A stretch of 18,509 bases of DNA. It comes from CAYVOX01 sp964453035. Its GTDB lineage: Bacteria > Chloroflexota > Anaerolineae > Anaerolineales > Anaerolineaceae. The translations under genes and the position numbers were made by a program. Under the pieces are notes generated by a model. The model was not told the origin of the DNA. It saw only the letters and a list, made by a program, of their open reading frames with translations, and ran no database searches. Of this stretch, positions 13,577 through 18,509 are shown piece by piece. The stretch covers positions 1 through 18,509 of the forward strand of contig CAYVOX010000055.1 of NCBI GenBank assembly GCA_964453035.1. The letters run 5' to 3'. How positions within the stretch are numbered: the first letter of the stretch is position 1; each line of letters opens with the position of its first letter.

Positions 13577-14809
13577 TTATGCCCCCGTTTTTTGCCGCGG
13601 CACGGTTACATCCCGGCCAAAGACGATGAAAAACACCGTTCCCAGCACGCCGAAGCCGAACGCCGTCAGAAAATTGGCCTGCGGCGAGATGTTCCACAGC
13701 CAGCCGGCGCTGAAGGCCGCCAGCGACACCACCACATCGCGCAGCAGGTAATACAACCCGAACATGCCCGCTTTTTGGCCCTCCGGCGCCAGGTCCATGA
13801 TCAGCGCCTTGCGCGTCGGCTCGCCAAACTCCTTCAACCCGCGGATAACGAATGCCAGCGCGAACAGCCAGAAGTTGTTGGAAAGCATCAGCGCCAGCGG
13901 GAAGAGCGTGAAAAAGCCAAAAGTGATGGCCACAAACGGCTTTTTTGAGCCGCGATCGGCCAGGTACGCCACCGGGATGTACACCAGCATGGCCGTCACC
14001 ATCTCGATGGTGGTCAGCACGCCGAACTCCAGCGCGCTCAGCCCGTTGTTCTTCATCACCCAGATGGCCATGAAGGCGTACGGAATCTGCTCGCTGAAGC
14101 GGATGAGGATATCCGATACCAGCAGGGTGCGGAAGGCGGGCGACATCAGCGAAAACAGGCGCAGCGGATTGGGCTCGGCGCGGGTGGTGGATTTGCGGTC
14201 TTCCACGTAGATCTGCTGCAGCACCAGCGCCAGCAGCGCCAGCCCCAGCGCCGCCGCGAACGCCCAGCGCACGCCTTCCACCTCGCCCCGCCAGGCAATC
14301 AGCACCCCACCCACTACCGGCCCCAGCGCCATGGGGATGCGCCGTACCAGCGAGTGCATCGAAACGCCCATGGTGCGCTTCTGGCTGGGCAGCACCGCCG
14401 CCACCAGGCTCATCGTCGCCGGCAACGAAATGGCCGACCAGCTTAAAAACAGCACCGCGCCCGCAATCACCGCCCACCAGGCGGGAATGAGGATGACCAC
14501 CACGTAGCCGCTCATGGCGAGCAGGTTGAACACCAGCAGCGCGCGCTTGTAGCCCAGCTTGTCGCTGAGGTAGCCGCCCGGGAAGGAATACAACGCGCTC
14601 AGCAGGTTGTCCATGCCGTTCAAAAAGCTCACCGAGAGCGCCCCACCCCCCAGCGCCAGCAGGTAAACCGGCAGAAAACGCTCCGCCAGGTTCTCGCCCA
14701 TTCCCACCAGGATGACCATTGCCAGCATAGCGGCCATGCTGCGGCGCAAACCTAAAAAGTTGAGCACCTTGCGGCGAAAGGATGTGGTTTGTTCAGGGGC
14801 TTGGGTCAT
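13577..14809 (-). CDS. Major facilitator superfamily transporter
   Basis: A 410-residue protein with about 12 hydrophobic segments. MFS motif A is GGYLSDKLGYKR (78-89), repeated in degenerate form in the second half (AYLADRGSKKP). An acidic/polar pair, GENLAERFLP (38-47), lies in the first membrane segment. The central loop is charged (EDRKSTTRAEPN). The substrate is unknown. The ATG at 14809 has GGAG four bases upstream. A -10-like TATGAT at 14866-14861 is preceded after 17 bp by TGAATA, a weak promoter. It is unlike the Fsr-type MFS protein upstream in its N-terminal motif, so the two are not recent duplicates. Confidence 0.85.
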   Translation of the reverse strand: MTQAPEQTTSFRRKVLNFLGLRRSMAAMLAMVILVGMGENLAERFLPVYLLALGGGALSVSFLNGMDNLLSALYSFPGGYLSDKLGYKRALLVFNLLAMSGYVVVILIPAWWAVIAGAVLFLSWSAISLPATMSLVAAVLPSQKRTMGVSMHSLVRRIPMALGPVVGGVLIAWRGEVEGVRWAFAAALGLALLALVLQQIYVEDRKSTTRAEPNPLRLFSLMSPAFRTLLVSDILIRFSEQIPYAFMAIWVMKNNGLSALEFGVLTTIEMVTAMLVYIPVAYLADRGSKKPFVAITFGFFTLFPLALMLSNNFWLFALAFVIRGLKEFGEPTRKALIMDLAPEGQKAGMFGLYYLLRDVVVSLAAFSAGWLWNISPQANFLTAFGFGVLGTVFFIVFGRDVTVPRQKTGA

Positions 14810-15072
14810 AGAACTCCGTGGAAGCGCGCATTGGGATGGGATGTGTTCAACCTTCCGTTAATCATACCCCAATCAACAGGATCTATTCACGGCGAGTAAG
14901 CCGAATTTCAGGATAAGAAAGATGGGCGGGGATTTTTCTGAGCCAGGCCTGCCAGAACTGTTGGGTTTTTGAACCTGCGCCGCCGCAATTGCCAGGAACA
15001 GGGTGGGATTGTTTCCCGACGGGAATTGGTTGCGGTGCGGCGTCAGGCGCGTGCCGTTCCCTCGTAGGCTCG

Positions 15073-15092
15073 CCGCTGCGTCCCCGCAGCGG
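15073..15092. repeat. GC-rich hairpin
   Basis: CCGCTGCG (15073-15080) and CGCAGCGG (15085-15092) form a perfect 8-bp stem with a TCCC loop. It has no T-tract, so it is more likely part of the repeat cluster than a terminator. Confidence 0.5.
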
Positions 15093-15103
15093 GGACCACC
15101 ACA

Positions 15104-15139
15104 AACCCCCAAAGGTTTGAAAACAAACCTTTGGGGGTT
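15104..15139 (-). terminator. Long hairpin behind the 26-heme cytochrome gene
   Basis: AACCCCCAAAGGTTTG (15104-15119) and CAAACCTTTGGGGGTT (15124-15139) form a perfect 16-bp stem with an AAAA loop. It starts about 40 bases after the cytochrome stop. On the minus strand it is followed by TTTGTGG, a short U-tract, so termination is plausible but weak; it may equally belong to the dispersed repeat. Confidence 0.45.
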
Positions 15140-15179
15140 GTTTGATGGTGGCGTTGCAGGGCGGGTTCACGCCGCCAGG

Positions 15180-17480
15180 CTAATCGTCGTCCGGCTCTTT
15201 GCCGTCCGGGTGGCACTGCATGCAGTCGGCGGGGATGGGGGTGATGCCCGCATGTTTTTTGCGCAGATCAAGTTCGTTGTGGCAGCTGTAACAGGTGTAG
15301 GCCGGCACGCTGGTGGGATGGCACACCGTGCATTTGGCATCAGCCTTGCCGTGATTCAACGGGAAGCTGTGGGTGAAGGTGGCGGGAACCCAGCCGGTGG
15401 TGGTGTGGCAGGCTGAGCACTGCGTGCTGACGTGAGAGGCGGGCTTACTGCCCAGGTGGCAGCCCAGGCAGTCGGTGGCGCCTGCCACCGCGTGGTTGAA
15501 GTTGACGGGCTTCCACGCCGAGGTGGAATGGCAACTGGAGCACTGCGCGGTGTAGTGGTTGGCGGGTTTATCGCCCGTGTGGCAACCCAGGCAGTCGGTG
15601 GCATTCACCAGCGCGTGATTGAAGTTGACAGGCTTCCACGCCGAGGTGGAATGGCAGGCCGAGCACTGCGCGGTGTAATGCCCGGCGGGTTTGCGGCTGG
15701 CATGGCAGCTGATGCAGTCGGTGGCTTTGGCGGTGACGTGGTCAAAACGCACCGGGTACCAGCCGCTGGTGGCATGGCACAGCGAGCACTGCGCCACGTA
15801 ATGCCCGGCAGGGGCGCGGTTCAGGTGGCAGCTCAGGCAGTCGATGACCCCGGCGACGGTGTGATTAAAGCTGACCGGGCGCCAGGACGAGGTGCTGGTG
15901 TGGCAGCTTGAGCACTGGCCCGGGTAATGATTGACCAGTTTATCGCCGGCATGGCACCCGATGCAGTTGGTGGCGCCTACAGCCGCGTGATTGAACACCG
16001 CCCCGCGCCAGCCGTTGGAGGCGGTTCCCGCAACGGGCATGCTGTGGCAGGCCGAGCACGGCGCGCTGTAGTGGTTGGAAGGTGCATCGCCCAGGTGGCA
16101 GGCGGCGCACAGGCTGGAAGCGTCGCTGTGCGTGTATTGGGCGCCTTTCCAGCCCACAAACACGCTGCCGGGGGTTGGCGGCGCGTGACAGTCTGAGCAT
16201 TGGCCCACGTAGTGCACAGCCGGCCTGAAGGTGAGGTGGCATCCGGAGCAATCCGTTTCAGACGGATGGGTGAAGTTGGCGCCTTTCCAGGTGACCAGCG
16301 CTGCCCCGGCTGCCGGCGCGGCATGGCAGGCCTGGCACTCGCCGACGTAATGGGTGGCGGGTTTGCGCTGCGCGTGGCAGGTGGCGCATGCCTTTTCGGT
16401 GGTGTGGGCAAAGCTGGAAGGGGAGAAGTGCGTGGTGGCGTGGCACTGCGAGCACTGCCCGTTGTAATGCTCAGCCGGGCGGCTCTTGAGGTGGCAGGCC
16501 TGGCAATCCGTCACGCCTGCCACGGCATGGTTGAAGTGAATGATATGCCAGGCTTCTCCCAGCGGCAAAAACCCCGCCGTCAGGCCCGCATTCAGCCCGC
16601 CCGAAAAGCTGGGCGCAGCATGGCACATCGAGCACTGCTCCTTGAAATGGTCGGCGGGGCGCTGCTCAAGGTGGCACGAGGCGCAATCGGCCCCCACCTC
16701 GCCGTGGTTCATGCGCGAGGGTTTCCAGGCGGAGGTGAAGTGGCACGCGTTGCAATCTGCTTCGTAATGGTTGGCGGGTTTTTCGTTCGCGTGGCAGGTC
16801 TGGCAGGCCACGCTCTCTTTCACCTGGTCGGTGGTGTGGCACTGCCTGCAGGTGAGCGTGGAATGGTGCTGCGAGAGCGGGAACACGGCGTGGGTGAAGC
16901 CGCCGCTCTCCCCCTGGCGCAGCATTGCCAGGGTGAAATCGCCCGCCGGGGCGGGGGAGGCAATCTTCCAGCTGCTTAATTGCTGCAGGGTTTCAGGTTT
17001 TGCCGCTCCACCCTTCACCAGGCTGTCCAGCGCAGCAACTTTGGCCGCCAGGCTTTCCATCTCCGAAAGCCAGACGCGCTCAACCCGGCGCATGCGTTCG
17101 AGCGTTTCAACGATGGCAGCCAGGTCGTCGGCGGTATGCTTGCCGCTCACCAGGCGCTGCTGCGGCGAGAGCGCCGCCAGGGCCAGCATGACGCGGTTAA
17201 GGGCGGTATCCAGCGCATGGAGCGCGGCGCTTTCCGCCGGCTGGCCCACCACGCGCGCCAGGTCGTGCGTGCGCCGTTCCAACACGGTCAGGGCGTAGTC
17301 CATGCGCTCGGAGGGGGTGGAAGTCAAATCCGCGCGCGCCGATTCAGCCAGTTCCTGCGCGGAAAAGAGCGGGTTGCCGGGCTGCAGCGGGCTGTAGGCA
17401 GCCAGCACCGCCGAGAAAACCGCGGTAGCTGCCAGAAGGATTAATAGGCTCAACAGAATGAGGAGAATCGTTCGCGTCAT
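15180..17480 (-). CDS. 26-heme membrane-anchored c-type cytochrome
   Basis: A 766-residue protein with 26 CxxCH motifs, the first at C211 and the last near the C-terminus (CMQCH). Residues 4-28 are a hydrophobic signal anchor. Residues about 30-165 resemble DUF5667, a helical extracytoplasmic domain (PGNPLFSAQELAE, then SERMDYALTVLERR). Hemes occur in 41-residue units carrying two CxxCH each, with pattern HY..QC..CH, W.P..F.H and D/NC..CH. Nearly every CxxCH has a His 6-10 residues ahead, suggesting bis-His ligation. Two neighbouring units are nearly identical, and the same DNA words recur 123 bp apart (15511 and 15634). The start at 17480 gives the natural anchor; the upstream extension to 17531 was rejected. 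The C-terminus is acidic (EPDDD). A conduit for long-range electron transfer outside the membrane is inferred. Confidence 0.92.
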   Translation of the reverse strand: MTRTILLILLSLLILLAATAVFSAVLAAYSPLQPGNPLFSAQELAESARADLTSTPSERMDYALTVLERRTHDLARVVGQPAESAALHALDTALNRVMLALAALSPQQRLVSGKHTADDLAAIVETLERMRRVERVWLSEMESLAAKVAALDSLVKGGAAKPETLQQLSSWKIASPAPAGDFTLAMLRQGESGGFTHAVFPLSQHHSTLTCRQCHTTDQVKESVACQTCHANEKPANHYEADCNACHFTSAWKPSRMNHGEVGADCASCHLEQRPADHFKEQCSMCHAAPSFSGGLNAGLTAGFLPLGEAWHIIHFNHAVAGVTDCQACHLKSRPAEHYNGQCSQCHATTHFSPSSFAHTTEKACATCHAQRKPATHYVGECQACHAAPAAGAALVTWKGANFTHPSETDCSGCHLTFRPAVHYVGQCSDCHAPPTPGSVFVGWKGAQYTHSDASSLCAACHLGDAPSNHYSAPCSACHSMPVAGTASNGWRGAVFNHAAVGATNCIGCHAGDKLVNHYPGQCSSCHTSTSSWRPVSFNHTVAGVIDCLSCHLNRAPAGHYVAQCSLCHATSGWYPVRFDHVTAKATDCISCHASRKPAGHYTAQCSACHSTSAWKPVNFNHALVNATDCLGCHTGDKPANHYTAQCSSCHSTSAWKPVNFNHAVAGATDCLGCHLGSKPASHVSTQCSACHTTTGWVPATFTHSFPLNHGKADAKCTVCHPTSVPAYTCYSCHNELDLRKKHAGITPIPADCMQCHPDGKEPDDD
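15490..15735. repeat. Recent 123-bp tandem duplication inside the 26-heme gene
   Basis: TTCCACGCCGAGGTGGAATG occurs at 15511 and again at 15634, 123 bp later, equal to one 41-codon unit. The encoded segments 'STSAWKPVNFNHA' are identical in both copies. This marks the newest duplications; older units are more divergent. Boundaries are approximate. Confidence 0.75.
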
Positions 17481-17535
17481 GAAGTTACCTGTAAGGGACG
17501 GCAGATAGGTGAGTACCAATATTACAAACAAAATG

Positions 17536-17564
17536 ATTGTATTACATTAAATTCAACCTTACAA
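17536..17564 (-). promoter_or_regulatory. Sigma-70-type promoter for the 26-heme cytochrome
   Basis: On the minus strand the -35 is TTGTAA (17564-17559) and the -10 is TACAAT (17541-17536), with a 17-bp spacer. The start is expected near 17529, giving a leader of about 49 bases. Confidence 0.6.
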
Positions 17565-17743
17565 CTGCCCTACGCAGGCAATTTTGGAATTTTAATACTG
17601 GAATTATCTGGATAACAATCCAACAATTCGGGTATTTTTTATCAATCACCTTTCCGCCAGCGGCCCAAAGCCCCCCTGCGCCCTCGCCGCCGATTCTACT
17701 CCCCGTAGCGCCATACCGCCTGTGCGCAGCATCTTCCAAGGGG

Positions 17744-17772
17744 TTTGGTGGCGGGGGAAAAGGCTGTACAAT
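17744..17772 (+). promoter_or_regulatory. Probable promoter for the DinB-fold gene
   Basis: TACAAT at 17767-17772 serves as a -10. TTTGGT at 17744-17749 is a poor -35 with a 17-bp spacer. The start would be near 17779, so the leader is about 12 bases and includes AGGAG. Confidence 0.45.
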
Positions 17773-17790
17773 AACCTCAGGAGACCCCGC

Positions 17791-18279
17791 ATGAACTACC
17801 CTTCCCCACAAGCCCTCGCCGAACGCTTCCACTTTAACGCCCGCCTCATCCACATGCAGGCCAGGGGACTCACCCACGCCCACAGCCTGCTGCAGCCGCC
17901 CTTCCGCGGCAACTGCTTCAACTGGGTGGTCGGGCACATCCTCACCAGCCGTGATGCCTGCCTGCGCCTGCTGGAACAGCCGCCCACCCTCACCGCCGCG
18001 CAGTTGTCCGTTTACGACCGCGACTCTCAGCCGCTGACTGACCCTGCGAACGCCCTCCCGCTGGAAGATCTGCTTTCCAAACTGGATGAATCCGGCAGGT
18101 TGCTCTCCGCTGCCCTGCAGCCGCTGGATGAACAATCCCTCGCCCGCCCGGTGGCCTTTGGCAGCCAGCCGCAGCCCCTCGGCGAGGTGCTGGCCTTCCT
18201 GCAGTGGCACGAGACCTACCACCTGGGCCAGCTTGAACTGCTGCGCCAGCTGGCGGGCATGGATGATAAGGTGGTGTAA
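17791..18279 (+). CDS. DinB-like four-helix-bundle protein
   Basis: A 162-residue soluble protein. The DinB/YfiT-type metal-binding histidines are visible: 'NWVVGHILTSRD' (about 46-57) supplies the first, and 'WHETYHLGQLELLRQLAG' (about 139-156) the other two. The helices are amphipathic, with a polar middle section. Members include bacillithiol- or mycothiol-dependent transferases and many uncharacterised damage-inducible proteins; the substrate is unknown. The frame is open from 17722, but the ATG at 17791 has AGGAG eight bases upstream, lies behind a promoter-like -10 and gives the usual family N-terminus. The gene is followed by a 162-bp gap. Confidence 0.83.
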   Translation: MNYPSPQALAERFHFNARLIHMQARGLTHAHSLLQPPFRGNCFNWVVGHILTSRDACLRLLEQPPTLTAAQLSVYDRDSQPLTDPANALPLEDLLSKLDESGRLLSAALQPLDEQSLARPVAFGSQPQPLGEVLAFLQWHETYHLGQLELLRQLAGMDDKVV

Positions 18280-18345
18280 CCGGCTCGATCGCCGCACGTT
18301 CATCTAGCCCATCCTTTTTTGCCGCCAGGGAACAAAATTGCGAGC

Positions 18346-18375
18346 TTGAGCGTCTCTTGTGAAATAACGCACAAT
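18346..18375 (+). promoter_or_regulatory. Possible promoter of the terminal lipoprotein gene
   Basis: TTGAGC (18346-18351) and CACAAT (18370-18375) are 18 bp apart. The match is moderate. Transcription would begin near 18382, at the left arm of the leader hairpin. Confidence 0.35.
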
Positions 18376-18376
18376 G

Positions 18377-18423
18377 AGGTGCGTTTGGTTCTGGCAAGGA
18401 CGTAGGCAAGGTCCTCCGCACCT
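18377..18423 (+). promoter_or_regulatory. Structured leader of the terminal lipoprotein gene
   Basis: AGGTGCG (18377-18383) pairs with CGCACCT (18417-18423), enclosing AGGAC (18397-18401) paired with GTCCT (18411-18415). The two nested stems end seven bases before the GGAGGAG ribosome site. It does not match a riboswitch class that I recognise. Confidence 0.35.
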
Positions 18424-18441
18424 GCATAAATGGAGGAGAAA

Positions 18442-18509
18442 ATGTCGCTCAAAAAGTGCTTCACCCTGTGTATTTTGGCCGGGATGCTGCTCACCGCTGC
18501 CTGCAGCAC
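18442..18509 (+). CDS. Lipoprotein, N-terminal fragment (partial)
   Basis: The last 68 bases encode 22 residues and continue past the window. The start ATG at 18442 has a strong GGAGGAG four bases upstream. The peptide MSLKKCFTLCILAGMLLTAACS has a short basic n-region, a hydrophobic core and a lipobox-like LTAAC with C21 as the probable lipidation site. It is likely a lipoprotein exported by Sec; solute-binding proteins and many others begin this way, so no function can be given. A structured leader lies just upstream. Confidence 0.72.
   Translation, partial: MSLKKCFTLCILAGMLLTAACS

Larger units (their letters stand above)
14810..15179. other. Repeat-rich intergenic region
   Basis: These 370 bp contain no supported gene; two overlapping minus-strand frames lack ribosome sites and consist of repeat-derived sequence. 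Elements seen are the weak MFS promoter near 14861-14890, a CTGTTGGGTTTTT fragment near 14959, the 13-bp palindrome TTCCCGACGGGAA (15013-15025), a GC-rich hairpin (CCGCTGCG/CGCAGCGG, 15073-15092) and the 16-bp stem at 15104-15139. The clustering of palindromes suggests a composite mobile or dispersed repeat. Confidence 0.5.
17481..17790. other. Divergent intergenic region between the 26-heme and DinB genes
   Basis: These 310 bp have an AT-rich left half (about 17515-17650) holding the cytochrome promoter, and a C-rich right half with the DinB promoter at its end. No gene is supported. No strong inverted repeat was found. Confidence 0.5.

Noticed and set aside
13557..14477. A 306-codon minus-strand frame inside the second MFS gene
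   Set aside because: It is a Gly/Ala-rich alternate frame of the MFS gene with no ribosome site.
14873..15170. Two small overlapping minus-strand frames
   Set aside because: They are made of palindromic repeat sequence, overlap each other and have no start signals.
15432..17444. Plus-strand frames of 154-259 codons opposite the 26-heme gene
   Set aside because: They mirror the repetitive cytochrome sequence in antisense.
17627..17643. TTCGGGTATTTT shared with the 1711-1723 island
   Set aside because: The shared word is short, lies in AT-rich promoter DNA and lacks the inverted partner seen at 1741-1749; coincidence is likely.
1..18509. tRNA, rRNA, integrase, transposase or insertion-sequence ends
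   Set aside because: None was recognised on either strand, so integration of the module into a chromosome cannot be shown from this window.

Overview
The window is a GC-rich bacterial segment with short AT-rich promoter islands. Large CxxCH cytochromes, an MFS protein of the fosmidomycin-resistance type, a DUF5667-like domain and GC-rich palindromic intergenic repeats together suggest a Chloroflexota member, perhaps Anaerolineae. That assignment is inference from gene style; no rRNA or other taxonomic marker is present.

Left part (1 to about 6900): a compact replication and partition module. On the minus strand, reading leftward, lie an ExeA-like AAA+ ATPase, a small possible ribbon-helix-helix (RHH) protein, a P22-antirepressor/ORF6C-type protein, and a protein joining a DnaA domain I-like N-terminus to a winged-helix-like region. 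The last of these runs off the window and replaces the AAA+ core of DnaA with a Pro/Ala linker. On the plus strand, diverging from a promoter island, are ParA1-ParB and then a second cassette of ParA2 plus an RHH partner. Non-coding elements include TTAA repeats over the divergent promoters, two near-identical 14-bp palindromes exactly 60 bp apart behind parB (parS candidates), a strong terminator whose T-tract doubles as the -35 of the next promoter, and an iteron-like array behind the RHH gene whose best copies have an exact 24-bp period. The whole looks like the maintenance backbone of a plasmid, chromid or integrated element.

Right part (about 6900 to the end): ordinary chromosomal-style cargo dominated by envelope functions. 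It holds a five-heme lipoprotein cytochrome, an Fsr-like MFS exporter, a membrane-anchored metallophosphoesterase with an altered GNH[DE] motif, a methyltransferase with a probable leaderless mRNA, a membrane protein of unknown function, a second MFS transporter, a 26-heme membrane-anchored cytochrome built from 41-residue two-heme repeats, a DinB-fold protein, and the first 22 codons of a lipoprotein behind a structured leader. The two cytochromes are about 6.5 kb apart and suggest extracytoplasmic electron transfer, but no quinol oxidase, porin or cytochrome-maturation gene lies in the window.

The most interesting items are the double-partition module with its DnaA-domain-I initiator-like protein and array, and the 26-heme cytochrome.
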